A stretch of 64,000 nucleotides of DNA from Canna indica (GCA_034359265.1 CP136896.1:21793501-21857500); one strand, 5' to 3'. Shown: positions 1 through 10,496, numbered from the stretch's first letter. Made by a program: numbers and translations. Notes: a model not told the origin generated them from the sequence alone.

Positions 1-290
1 AGACCAAACGGCTGTGCCTGGGGGCTCCACCTAGATAAACAAGGACATCCACATCCTCCCTTATCATGAGGGATACGTCATTACGAGTCTGCCATCTTCA
101 GGATTAGCCTCGACCCATTCTAAGCAACATTCTCGCGAGATTATCGGGTGACATCATCACCTCAACCTGCAATAAATACGGACACGACATACCTCAAGTA
201 ACCATAAGTTCTAATTTCATTACCTCCACCATGGAGTTCCTCTAACTTGAGCGTCAAAGTATCTTTTGCAGGTTCCCCCGCCGACGTTGA
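1..290 (+). mobile_element. 3' part of a gypsy-type LTR (remnant)
   Basis: Non-coding. It matches, with scattered substitutions, the right-hand ends of the two repeated blocks at about 26150-26375 and 30960-31105: same order of a CCCATTCTAAGCAACAT segment, an AATAAATACGGACACGAC segment and a GAGCGTC..AGTATCTTTTGCAGG segment. A CTTGAGCGTC..AGT..CTTTGCAGG ending is a familiar pattern near the 3' ends of plant gypsy LTRs (family knowledge). AATAAATA at about 171 may be a TATA-like box. The window edge truncates the left side, and no partner LTR is visible. Confidence 0.6.
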
Positions 291-393
291 ACCTGACCAA
301 GAGAGACACCGAACCAACTCTAGGGGCACTAAGGCCTCAAGTAAAGGCTCTAGGGGTTGAGGACTTAGCAATAGCCGACGAGCCAGGCTGGTA
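291..393 (+). repeat. left flank and edge of the 74-bp tandem array
   Basis: Ends in GCCGACGAGCCAGGCTGGT, which is the inter-unit sequence of the array that resumes at 1633. The two parts were contiguous before the solo LTR at 394-1632 inserted. The more leftward bases (CTAGGGGCACTAAGGC) are a degenerate edge unit. Confidence 0.65.
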
Positions 394-711
394 TGTTGGC
401 CTAAGGTTTTCAACCTTGGTATTAATCTCGGTTTGATGATAACAAATATGGAACTAATGGTTTCATTGAGAAATACTTTCAGGTTCCAAGTCGATTAGCG
501 CTCGATGTCCGTGATAAAAAATATTGGAGAAATGTGAAAATCGAAAAGACGTTGGTTAACGCGCTCGGGTTTAGGGTGTCTAGCATATATTATAAATCCT
601 CAAATTTATACTCATGAATCCAAATCTTCGAAATCCGAAACCTGAAAATGAACGTCGCGAGAAAAATCTGCGAAATGCCTCGTTTCCCAAGTGCCGACCG
701 AAGGGCGGTAG

Positions 712-838
712 ATGGGTCAATCGACCGGCCACAGTCCGAACTGGGTATTGTGCTCCGGTCGGTGGCCGGTCGCTCGACCGGCCAATAGGCCATCGACCAG
801 CCACCGACCGGGCGATGCCAACGGGCAAAATTTTGCCC
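712..838 (+). promoter_or_regulatory. palindromic CpG-rich cluster in LTR U3
   Basis: A mosaic of TCGACCGG, CGGTCGG and CCGACCGG words dense in CpG and self-complementary. It sits 40-160 bp upstream of the TATA box. Equivalent but rearranged clusters occur in the other Sirevirus LTRs (about 9608-9770, 12455-12590, 15040-15130, 44460-44720, 50550-50780, 59040-59165). Its position suggests an enhancer or silencing nucleation role, which is inference. Confidence 0.7.
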
Positions 839-875
839 GTTGGTTGAGCTATTTTGGCTCCCTTCCCTCATGGCT

Positions 876-883
876 TATAAATA
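876..883 (+). promoter_or_regulatory. LTR TATA box (TATAAATA)
   Basis: TATAAATA just downstream of the CpG cluster. The same arrangement is seen in the LTR at 9285 (TATAAATA 9823-9830) and in the LTR at 58336 (TATAAATACC near 59200). Confidence 0.6.
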
Positions 884-1632
884 ATAGCCATGAGAAGCCT
901 TCCACACAGCTTCCAACTTTCCCAGAGCTATATTTTGAAGATCCTCATAGTTGATTGAGCCATGATTCTTGAAACCCTAGTTTGATCTCTCCATTCCTTG
1001 ATATAGCCTTCAAGCTTCATCGATTCATCACCTCAAGGCATCAAGAGGACTAGGGAGTTTCTTTTGGAGCTAATTATATTTTGGTTTGATTATTGCTCAA
1101 TTAGTTATTGTATTTTTATGGTTTATTTTGTTGTATTTGAGTTTGTGTTAGACCTAGAATGTAGGTCTTGAAATTGGGTGATAGCCTTGGTGTTTGAGGT
1201 TTAAATCCACCAGTGTAAACGTAGTTTGCTAGGATTAGTTTAGTTGTCCTTAGGGTTGAGGTGGAAGAGTGTTCTCGGTAGGAAGGCGAGATACTTTTGA
1301 GTGTGGAAGTGCATTCGGTTTGAGAACAAAGACTTTCTGGTATAAATCCCTCATTGTAAGGAAACTAATTAATTTAGTTAAACTAGTTTAAAAATCCTAA
1401 GCGGGGTGCTTAGGTAGTGGAGTAGGCATTGGGGCCGAACCACTATAAATTATTGTGTTAGCATTGCTCTCTTGGTTGTGTTTAATTGTCATATTTATTG
1501 CTTGCGCTTGCTATTCGAGTTAGTGTATTGCCTAACTTATAAGAAACGATTAAAACCGATAAATTGAATTTAGGCAACAAGTTTAGATAACACACTATTC
1601 ACCCCCCTCTAGTATAGGTCATTTCACCAACA

Positions 1633-2565
1633 TGGTGAACACTGAGTTCTGGTTGTTGAGGGCGTAGGAGCCCGAGATAGGCACTGAGGCATGAAGTAGA
1701 GGCTCTGGGGGCCGAGGACTTTACCCGAGGGTTCAAGCCGAGCTCGTCGAAGAGCATAAGGCAAGACCACACACGAGGAGTCGAGTAAGGGTTGTGAAGT
1801 CGGAAGTAATGGCATGGTAGCCTACGAGCCTTATTGGTGAAAAACGAGTCTTAATCGTGTAAGGGATCTGAGGCCGGAAGTGGTGGCGTGATAACTCACG
1901 AGCTAGATTGGTGAAAACTGAGTCCTAGTCATGTAAGGGCGCTGAGGCCGAAAGTGGTGGCGTGATAGCCAATGAGCCAGGCTAATGAAACAACCAAGTC
2001 CTGATCGTATAAGGGTGCTGAGGCCAGAAGTGGTGATGAGATAGACGATGAGCCAGACTGGTGAAAACTAAGTCCTGGTCGTGAATAAGTAATGAGGCCG
2101 AAAGTGGTGGTGTGATAGCCGACGAGCCAAACTAGTGAAAACTAAGTTTTGGTTATGTAAGTGCTTTAAGGCCAGAAATGGTGGCGTGATAGTCGATGAG
2201 TCAGGCTGGTGAAAAAATCGAGTCCTGATCGTGTAAGGGCGTTGAGGTCGAAAGTGGTGGTGAGATAGCCAACGAGCCAAACTGGTGAAAATTGAGTTCT
2301 AGTCATGTAAGGGCACTAAGGCCGGAAGTGGTGGCATGATAGCCGACGAGCCAGATTGGTGAAAACTGAGTCCTGATCGTGTAAGGGCACTGAGACCGAA
2401 AGTGGTGGCATGATAGCCGATAAGCCAACTGGTGAAAACCGAGTCCTGGTCGTGTAAGGGCACAGATGCCGGAAGTGGTGGTGTGATAGTCGATGAGCCA
2501 GACTAGTGAAAGCCGAGTCCTGGTTGTGTAAGAGCTCTGAGGGCGAGAATCCGCACTCGGGGGGT
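1633..2565 (+). repeat. ~74-bp tandem array (satellite-like), array 1
   Basis: About ten to twelve diverged copies of a unit containing GGTGAAAACCGAGTCCTGG, GTAAGGGCGCTGAGGCCG and GAAGTGGTGGCGTGATAG. Successive GGCCG landmarks at 1872, 1946, 2022, 2096, 2170, 2246, 2320, 2394 and 2467 give spacings of 73-76 bp. The first ~200 bp (1640-1833) are irregular and contain GGGTTCAAGCCGAGCTC, which recurs at the right edge (about 2560). The reverse complement resembles the 70-bp array at 59990-60640, so they belong to one family. Several long reading frames on either strand are by-products of the repeat. Confidence 0.9.
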
Positions 2566-2878
2566 TCAAGCCGAGCTCATGCGTGAGGGCTTTAAGTGAG
2601 TTTCAAATAATGTGATACTCGTTAAAGAGGCGAGATGGCCGTAGAGTTCCCTGAACATGCGCAGAGAAAAAATGCGAGAACTGCAATTTTATTGAGTAAT
2701 AAAGAAATTGTGTGTACATGAGGGATGCTTGGTTCTGAGCTTTATCAGTGCCTGTTGTGGTGACTTAATCACGACTTGAGTTCTTTCAAGGGTTGAGTTG
2801 GGGTTGCTTTCGCATGTCATGTCCGAAGCTTGGTTAAGAGGCTTCGGCCGACTGTTTGCCTTTGATTATAGGAAGCAT
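2566..2878 (-). mobile_element. gypsy-derived non-coding sequence between array and protease
   Basis: No convincing reading frame. It lies between the tandem array and the antisense Tat-type protease fragment, and probably belongs to the same degraded gypsy element. Read on the minus strand the order is protease, this segment, array. Confidence 0.4.
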
Positions 2879-3498
2879 TTATGGGCCATTAGGTTCTTTA
2901 TTTGATTTAGCAATCTTCGACTTGATGCATTTATTATTGCACCACTGGGCTTCTTTTCGATCGACGTGTAGCACACCTACTTCCATTTTCGAGACAGGAA
3001 ACTTTAACGCCAGGTGGGGAGTGGATACGATGGCTCCCAGATTGTTCAAGGACGGTCGTCCTAGGATCATATGATATCAGCTGGTGATGTTAATGACAAG
3101 ATACTGTACATCAATTATTTTCGCCTTTAGCTGCGAGTTGATTGTCGTCCTCAGCCATATGGCTCCGTGGACATCAATCCTTTCTCTCGAGAAGCCTACC
3201 AAATCTCCTTTTCATGGCATGAACGAAGCCTCTATTAATTGCATTTTCTCGAGGTAAAGTGGAAAAGGATGTTGGTCGAGCTGCCGTGGTCAACAAGAAC
3301 CTTTTTGACGATGAAGTTTCCTGCAATCACAGAGATTACGATTGAGTTGTGTAGGTTTTGATCAGTTATGCGATAGTCGAATTCATAGAACGATATTACC
3401 AGAATTTTAGGGGTAGGCCTGTGTGGGCGAGTGGTGCTATCGACAGTCATGATTGCCCGAAGGGACATCTTTTTGGCCGAGCTTGACTCTCCACTAGC
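2879..3498 (-). pseudogene. Ty3/gypsy (Tat-type) aspartic protease remnant
   Basis: The translation (minus strand) has VISVIAGNFIVKKVL, then VDHGSSTNILF, which matches the protease active-site region of Tat-lineage gypsy elements (D-x-G-S-S followed by hydrophobics). After stops and frame changes it continues with ILGRPSLNNLGAIVST and LALKFPV, the C-terminal protease/linker motif of the same lineage (2879-3070). At least one stop and one frame change separate the halves, so it is dead. The apparent N-terminus continues into the flanking LTR at 3499; the true protease sequence starts left of that boundary. Reverse transcriptase is absent. The neighbour on its downstream side is the 74-bp array, and on its upstream side a copia LTR that seems to have inserted into it. 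Confidence 0.75.
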
Positions 3499-4310
3499 TG
3501 TTGGGATGGGAATAAGAAACACAACGGAAATAGCAATTTAAAAAATTCAAACCATCCTGAAAACAACGATATACTTTAGCAACAATTAAGAAATTCATTC
3601 TACGAGTAGAAGGAGAAGGTATATCTTATACTACGGTTGGTATGGTTTCTCCTATCCCCGTCTTAGGATGCACACATGCACATCCTCCAATGGTAGTCCA
3701 CTCCAAACACCTCACAACAATAGGGGGAGCGAACACGAGGCTTGTTGTGGCTCAACGGAGAAGCTTTCTCAATCTCGAAATCCACCAAGGCAAGGCCGGC
3801 CCTTCCACCAAGAACCGAGCACCAAAAATGGAAGGAGAGAGGATGAGAAAACACCGGAACGAAAGAGAAGAGGTGAAGATACCTCATTGTTCTCTTGGAC
3901 TCCTCCAAGAAGATGAAGATTGCGGCACACCCAAGAAAAAAAGACACCTCCAATTTTGGCTTCGCAAAAATCGAGGAAGGAGGATGTGAATGGCCGGCCA
4001 CCTATGGAGAGGAGGAGGAGTTCTTTGGAGTCTTTCTCTTCAAGAAGCCTCTAAAGAATTAAGTCCTTAATCTTTTCTAAGAAGATCAAGAACTAATTAA
4101 CCAACCCCTCCTATGGGGTATTCGACCACTATTTATAGGGAGGGGGGGGCTACAAGAGTAGACCCGATCCCTTAAAAACTCTCTCATTGGAATTCAAAAT
4201 TCCGGGGTTTGCCTCCAAAAATAATTTATATTTTAATGGATTCATAATTAATTCGAAATTAATTAAATCCATTTAAATATAAATTTTAAATCCAACGTAT
4301 AGATCCGACA
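3499..4310 (-). mobile_element. copia-type long LTR fragment, reversed
   Basis: The minus strand ends ATTCCCATCCCAACA at 3499, matching the 3' end of the long LTR at 51394-53497, which there is followed by a primer-binding site. Other shared blocks are GGAGGAGTCCAAGA, GGCAAACCCCGGAATTTTGAATTC and TGGCCGGC. Homology fades near 4310, so the 5' part of the LTR (about 1.2 kb) is missing. The junction at 4310 abuts the gypsy LTR of the next feature. Reading frames on both strands here (about 3640-4000) are coincidental, lying in LTR sequence shared with 53000-53360. Confidence 0.75.
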
Positions 4311-5159
4311 ACCCCGAGTTTTCCACCCCTCTCCATTGCTCGACTGACTCAAGCAAGGTAACATCCTGCCCGGCCGAACCCTCTAAGGGAGGTGAACATG
4401 TTGCGACAACAACACAAGTATCAATACAAAGATCTAACATATAACGAACATAAAGTGATCTACAAGTTGCAAGACGAGCGAGGAAATTGGGGAAAACTTC
4501 GGCATGACCTTTCCCCTTTTTTTCCTCGACTCGACTAGCCTATATAGAAGCAAGAAAATCACAATTTGAAAATACAAATCCGTGGGTACAAAAATCGATT
4601 AAGTTCCAATAGGAAAGAACACGTCGATCGACAAAATTAACTCAAGATCCATACGGGCAGCCACCCGCCTCCCTTCAAAAACATGTTAACCACTCACCTT
4701 TGCTTGAGGAAGATGAAGGATCAGACGTTGGCGATCTCGAATCTTTCGGCGACGACGCGATCTCCGGATCGACCAAGATCTCTCCTCCTTGCTCCTTCTC
4801 CCCCCCTCCCTATGCGCTGCTTTATACGGCTCCTAGATGAGCCGCACGACAGCTATGATGGGGGATTTTATTCCCTCATCTAACATGCCTTAATTACCCT
4901 TACAACTTAACACTGACTCGACTCAGTCCGAGTTCGACTTGGGTTCCGACTCTATCCGTAACACGAGTCGATCTTAATTCAATTAAGGTACAAATACATA
5001 AAAGGAAAGAGCCATTAAACCAATTTAACTTCATACATCATTAGTCGAGTCATACCCTCTACTCGAGACGATTCTGAGGCTCGACTCGACTAACCCCGGG
5101 TCCGGCGCGCTGCACCAAAATAAATATTTTTATTAGGAAATTTTTTCGGATCTTACAAC
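4311..5159 (-). mobile_element. chromodomain-gypsy 3' LTR (reversed)
   Basis: On the minus strand it begins TGTAAGATCCG at 5159, immediately after the end of the integrase gene, as expected for a 3' LTR. The first ~115 bp (5042-5159) are repeated almost exactly at 6299-6413, the remnant of the 5' LTR. The left boundary is uncertain because no terminal CA with matching target duplication was found. It holds no gene. Confidence 0.7.
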
Positions 5160-6309
5160 CTTCCCCCCTTAAGGGAAATTCGTCCTCGAATTTAATTGGA
5201 TGACAAGGACTTACCGGCTCTTCAAATAAGGAAGGGTAGCGCTCTCTCATGTCTTGCTCTACCTCCCAAGTGGCCTCTTACCCGGAGTGGTGCTGCCATC
5301 TAACTTTCACCAGAGGGATTTCTTTGGATCTTAGCTTCCTAACTTGGCGGTCAAGGATCTCTACCGACCTTTCCTCAAATGAGACAGTCGAATCCACCTC
5401 AATTGAAGAAGGTTTGATCACATGCGAATCCTCTTTTACATATCTCCTAAGCATGGATACATGAAAAACCGGGTGCACTCTGCTTAGGCTAGGAGGCAAA
5501 GCCAGCTCATAAGCCACTCCACCCCTCCTCTTGAGAATAGGAAAAGGCCCAATGAACCTAGGGCTCAACTTTCCCTTCTTCCCAAATCGAACCACCCCTT
5601 TCATAGGGGAGACCTTCAGGAACACTAAATCGCCCTCAGCGAATTCCAATTCTCTGGCTTTCTTATAGGCATACATTGTTTGACAACTCTGGGCTGCCAT
5701 CAATTTTTCCTTTATGATTTTCACCTTCTCTACCGCCTCCTCCACCAGATCAAGACCCACCATGAGTGATTCCCCGGCCTCAAACCAGCCCACCGACGAC
5801 CTACACCGCCGCCCATGCAAGGCCTCAAAGGGAGCCATGCCAATGCTATTGTGATAGCCGTAGGCGAACTCTATTAGTGGTATGTGTTTTTCCCAGCCGT
5901 CGGCCATATCCAGGACGCATGCCCTCAGCATGTCCTCCAAGGTTTGAATGGTCCTCTCTGACTGTCCATCAGTCTGTGGATGGAAAGCTATGCTGAAACG
6001 CTCCTGCGTACCCAAGGCTTCCTGGAAGGACTGCCAAAACCGGGCTGTGAAATGGGTTCGGTGATCGGATATAATTATCATGGGGGTACCATGGTATGCC
6101 ACAATCCTATCCAGGAATAGTCTGGCATATTGTTCCGCAGAAAAGGTAATCTTCACTGGAATGAAGTGCACGGTCTTGGTTAACCGGTCCACTACTACCC
6201 AGATGGATTCAAAGCCCCCCATTGACTTAGGCAACCCGGTCACTAGGTCCATGGTGATTTTCTCCCACTTCCACTCGAGCACCTCGAGGTTCTGCAGTAG
6301 TCGAGTCAT
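5160..6309 (-). pseudogene. Ty3/gypsy integrase with C-terminal chromodomain-like tail
   Basis: The minus-strand frame encodes the catalytic core and C-terminus of a gypsy integrase. Core motifs are WEKITMDLVTGLP (first Asp), IISDHRTHFTARFW (second Asp) and DGQSERTIQTLED (Glu), so the DDE triad is present. It continues through the YKKARELEFAEGDLVFLKV and GKLSPRFIGPF (GPF/Y) modules to a terminal EATWEVEQDMRERYP segment, typical of chromodomain-bearing plant elements. A TAA at 5278-5280 interrupts the reading frame just before EATWE. The integrase zinc finger, reverse transcriptase, RNase H, protease and gag are all missing. The first residues of the longest frame come from the adjoining LTR stub, so the apparent Met at 6309 is not a real start. 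Confidence 0.9.
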
Positions 6310-6413
6310 ACCCTCTACTCGAGATGATTCCGAGGCTCGACTCGACTAACCTCGGGTCCAGCGCGCTGCACCAAAATAAATTTTTATATTAGAAAATTTT
6401 TCCGGGTCTTACA
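6299..6413 (-). mobile_element. 5' LTR stub of the same gypsy element
   Basis: A second copy of the LTR head, starting TGTAAGACCCGG at 6413 (minus). It is joined directly to integrase sequence after GACTCGACTA. About 115 bp of LTR survive; the rest of the LTR and all of gag to RNase H were lost in one deletion. The sequence to the right (6414) is Sirevirus LTR, so the gypsy element probably inserted there. Confidence 0.8.
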
Positions 6414-6897
6414 GTAAACCTAGAGTGCTAGATTGATTGAGTTGGTGGTTGCCTTGGTGTTAAGTCTTAAATCCACCATTGTAAATTTAGTTTACTAGGA
6501 TTAGTTGAGTTATCCCTTAGGTTGAGGTGGGAGAGTGCACTCGATAGGAAGGTGGGATACTTTCGGGTGTGGAAGTGCCTTTGGTTTGAGAGCGGAGACT
6601 TTCCGGTTGTAAAGTCCTCTTTGTAAGGGAAACGATATAATCTAGTAAATTTAGTTTGAAAATCCTAAGCGGGGTGCTTAGGTAGTGGAGTAGGCATTGA
6701 GGCCGAACCACTATAAATCTTTGTGTTAGCATTAATATTTTGTTTGTATTAATTATTTTATTATTTATCGCTTCCGCATTTAGTCATTCAATCGTAAATT
6801 GCCTAAGTAATCAAGTAAACGATTAAAATCGAAATTAGACGACAAATTTAGTTAACATACTATTCACCCCCCCTCTAGTATGACCATTTCACCAACA
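6414..6897 (+). mobile_element. 3' part of a Sirevirus LTR
   Basis: Shares CCTAGAGTGCTAG, the TTGGTGTTAAG..TTAAATCCACC segment, GGGGTGCTTAGGTAGTGGAG and the end CATTTCACCAACA with the LTR at 58336-59959. Its 5' two thirds are gone, replaced by the reversed gypsy element. It abuts the middle of a gag gene at 6898 with no primer-binding site, so it probably inserted into gag rather than being that element's own 5' LTR. Confidence 0.82.
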
Positions 6898-7859
6898 AGG
6901 ACCTCATCATCATCGGAGAATGAAGAATCCAAGTACCACGAAGATATGATTCACCTTGGACGGATGTTGATGCAACTAATGGGAAAGCCTCTCAAGAAGA
7001 AGAAGGACAAAATAGAATCATGTGTTTCCAATGCAACAAGCCCGGACACTTGGAAAGCGCTTGTCCTAAGATCAAGATCACCTCCTCATCATCCTCAAAG
7101 AAAGACAAAAGAAGAAGGATGAAGAAGAAGGCACTAATGGCTACTTGGGATGAAAGCGAGTCATCATCACCTTCAAGTGGGGGAGAAAGCTCAAAGGAAA
7201 ATGCTAACCTTTGTTTCATGACAAAGGAAAATGAGATACCCACTATTACTATAGGCGAAAATGTCTTTACACATATAGAGTTAGAAAATGAAATTGAGCA
7301 TATGTATGAAGAATTTGATGTTATTAGAAAAAGATCTAAGGAACTTAGAACGTAAAATAAGTTATTAGAACAAGAAAATGATGATCTTTTGCTCTCTTAT
7401 AATGACTTAAAAGGAAAAGTTGAATGCTTGGAAAATGATAAAAGTTCCTTAGAAAAGAAAAATGTAGATCTACAAAATTTGAATGACTCATTGAAAATAG
7501 AAAATGCCTCATTGTGCTTACAAATTGAAAATTTAAATGTTGGCATGTTATCACTAAAGAATGAGCTGCTTTCATTAAATGATAAAATGAAAAATATGTA
7601 TGTCCATGCCTCTCATGCAAAATCTTCTAAAGTATCTTTCCATGCTCATCCACACCTTCATGTATCTACTAGATTTAAGGGTCATTGTCTATGTTGTGGC
7701 ATGTATGGACATATGAATATGGTCTGTGCCTTGAAAAGGAACCTCGATGCTAAGTCACTTTGGGTTCCAAAAGTTTCTAACCCCCAAGGACCCGAAGAAA
7801 TTTGGGTACCAAAGTTTACATGCTTAAATGTAGGGGGAAATACTACACTCAAATGAAGA
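6898..7859 (+). pseudogene. Sirevirus gag, C-terminal half (element X)
   Basis: Ty1/copia nucleocapsid protein, which packages element RNA in cytoplasmic particles. The frame opening near 7020 holds a first zinc knuckle CFQCNKPGHLESAC (CX2CX4HX4C), then a Lys-rich and acidic stretch with ALMATWDESES, a coiled-coil-like region rich in Leu/Glu/Asn/Lys (about 7380-7600), a second knuckle CLCCGMYGHMNMVC and a NPQGPEEIWVPKF tail. This two-knuckle plus coiled-coil layout with a GP..IWVPK tail is Sirevirus-like. A TAA at 7353-7355 breaks the frame between the two halves, which are otherwise in phase. The N-terminal part (6898-7019) is in another frame, so a frameshift precedes the first knuckle. The N-terminal gag domain is missing, cut off by the LTR at 6897. 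Confidence 0.88.
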
Positions 7860-9284
7860 CACATTGATAGCTTGAAGTTGCTTGGGAATCAAAGAAAGAG
7901 GAATAAATTCAATTGTAACTTTGTGACAAATGTGATCGGTATCAACTCCTAAATCTATTCTTGCCTACATTACTATTTGAGTTTGATGACTTGTAAATGT
8001 TCTTTATTTAATTGTCACTTGATACTTGATTCATCATGTGTTTATCTTTGATTAATATCTTTGTAGTATCAAGTTTGAATTTGAACGTTTCACTTTATTT
8101 TCGGTCTCCTTGGAGGCCATTTGTGACCTATAATGGGTCTATGTAATCTTTGGTTTTAAAACCTTGGCTAATTGTGGCCGTATTGGTTTTCAACCTTAGG
8201 AAGGGTTTGAGATCTTGATTTTAAAATGTTTCACTTCTTGAGATCTCCTTGATTCATTTTGATTTCAGTTTTGGTTGTATTCTAAAAAATGAATTCCCAT
8301 TAGTTAGCAAAACTTGACTTTTGAGAAATAAGCTTGACCTCTATTTGCTATCTAGTTTACGAACTTGCTAAGTAAGAAAATGTCTATTGAGCCTTTTATG
8401 TTTCAATTACTTGCAAGTTGAGCATTGATTAGGATGCAAATGTTCTTAGAGAACGCATACTAAATACTCCAAAAATTCTATGAGGTAGTAGTTTCATCTT
8501 TGCACCATGTAGTATTATGATACCTCATGAAGCATGTAGAAACTCTTGCACCTTGCTCATGATAAAACACTTAATTGTGTCTATATGAAAAATTCATGAG
8601 CATTTTGGAAAATGACTTGTAGACAATTCCTTGATATACCATGTTAATTCTTGATTGAAATTGTGCCAAATCATTTGAGTAATCTTTGAGACTCTTTATA
8701 GTAATTCAAACTTTGTATTCATGATTAGAGTGATTATATCTTAGTCACGTACAAGTTTGATCAAAATTAGAAATTATTATGAAAAATGAGTATTTGTCGA
8801 TAAAACGTGAAATCTGAAATTTCAGCGATTTATCAAAAAATGCGGAAAATTAATTTTTGAAAAATTATTGTTTCCGCAGTTTGCTTGAAAAATCTAGTTT
8901 TTGCTGAAAAAGTTGCAAAAAGTTTCATTGAGAATTCGATTTTATATGATTTTGGATACATCTTTATCAAAAATCGAAAACTTAGTCTTTATTGAGTAAA
9001 TGTCTTTCGGATATCCCATAATTGATTGTGTGTAACCCTCTTCACATATCTTGATGCTTGTGTTGTCTTTGTGTCTAGTATTTCAAAACATCCTAGATAT
9101 GATAACATGTATGCTTAAATCGAAGAATCTAGACATAGACGTGCAAATAATTATGGGGAGTTTATTCTAGATATACATGTTGATAGGGGGAGCATTATAC
9201 ATTCAGTTGATGAAATGAAATGCTTGTTGATACATTTCTTAATGCACTTATTGAGAAGTTTGTCATCATCAAAAAGGGGGAGAT
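7860..9284 (+). mobile_element. Sirevirus X non-coding 3' region with polypurine tracts
   Basis: AT-rich, no protease, integrase or reverse transcriptase, so pol is entirely absent between gag and the 3' LTR. Two GGGGGAG motifs occur: TGATAGGGGGAGCA near 9182 and the final AAAAAGGGGGAGAT at about 9271-9284, immediately before the LTR TGTTGG. The latter is the likely plus-strand primer. Similar sequence occurs at 10497-11768 and, reversed, at 45061-48260. Confidence 0.8.
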
Positions 9285-10496
9285 TGTTGGCCTAAAGTTT
9301 TCAACCTTGGTCATCATCTTGATTTTGATGATAACAAACTTATTCTAATGATTTTATCTAGTGTTTGATCTCAGGTTGAGGCTACGATACGTGCGCGAAG
9401 TTCGTTAGAAAAAATACAAAAAAATGGCAAAAATGGCTCCGAAAGCGAGAGAGTAGAAAATCTAGAGTTAGGGTTAGATTTTATGTAATATGACTCTAAG
9501 AATATATCCCAAACCTAATTATAATGATATCCAAGTCAAAACTTGGTAACGGAACTCGAAAACGATGCACGCAAGAAGAAGGCTAGAAAAAATAGCCTCA
9601 GCCCAGGTTCAATCGACCGATCGATCGACTGAATGAGGTCAAAAACTGGCAATAGCCAATTCAGTCGACCGATCGATCGATCGAATATTGCCCAAAAGCG
9701 GCATAAAGCCTTTGGTCGCTCGGCGGTCGATCGGTCGGTATACCGACGACCGATCGGCAAGCGGTCGGGCATCCCCAACGGGCAGAGAAATGCCCGTTGG
9801 GTGGAGCTATCAATTGAGGGGTTATAAATACCCCTCAGCAACTCTCTAAGGGTTTTTTAACCATTTATTGAAGATATCCTAGAGTGTTTTTGAGCCTTCC
9901 CAAGTGGATTTCGTCGCGCAAGCTTCGACAATCGTTCATTTACTCGAAGCAATCTTTCTGCCTCATCTCCGGCTTCTCTTCGAGCTCTACATCTTGATGA
10001 GTTGAAGGCTTTGGAGGCTTTGCAAGGGATCTCACTTGTGTGGTTTAATTCTTAGCTCCTTTGTTGTTATTTTTTCTTGTTATTAAATTATGTTTCCATT
10101 GTTAGCTTGCTATGTGTGCTACGTTAAACACCTTAGAGTTTCATTTGTAGAATTATTTTTTGCCTAGGTGAATAGGTGTGAGGCATTCTCAAAGGATTGA
10201 GAAGCGAGTCCTCGGTTGTATTCAAAGGGAAATACATTATCTATAAAGGAGTTAGTTAGAAATTCTTGGTGGGGAGCCAAGGTAGTGGAGTAGACGATGT
10301 TGGCCGAACCACTATAATCTCTTGTGTTTGCATTGCCTTGTTTGATTGCTTATAATTGTTTTTCATACTTGCTAACGAATATCATTTAGTCGCACTTAGT
10401 TTCGGTTGAAGTTGGAATTGATATAAAAGAAATTAAATTGAAGTTAAAATTAACCCAACACTATTCAACCCCCCTTCTAGTGTGGATATTTGATCA
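9285..10496 (+). mobile_element. Sirevirus LTR (3' LTR of element X, variant end)
   Basis: Begins TGTTGGCCTAAAG directly after a polypurine tract, so it is the 3' LTR of X. It carries the palindromic CpG cluster (about 9608-9770, with repeated CGACCGATCGATCG words) and TATAAATA at 9823-9830. The end differs from the common subfamily: TCTAGTGTGGATATTTGATCA instead of CATTTCACCAACA. The chosen 3' boundary (TTGATCA) is a best guess based on a terminal CA. Confidence 0.8.

Larger units (their letters stand above)
394..1632 (+). mobile_element. solo Sirevirus-type LTR, internally deleted
   Basis: Starts TGTTGGCCTAAGG and ends CATTTCACCAACA, giving TGTTGG/CCAACA inverted ends. The 5 bp before it (TGGTA, 389-393) and after it (TGGTG, 1633-1637) agree at four positions, so this looks like a solo LTR with a slightly decayed target duplication. 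There is no primer-binding site after it and no polypurine tract before it. It is about 385 bp shorter than the two 1624-bp copies (11769-13392, 58336-59959) because it lacks the segment after the LTR head that holds GGAGCTCCTTGG. It carries the palindromic CpG-rich cluster and a TATA box. Confidence 0.88.

Noticed and set aside
2068..2569. Repeat-rich open frames on the minus strand of array 1
   Set aside because: They are translations of the 74-bp tandem unit.
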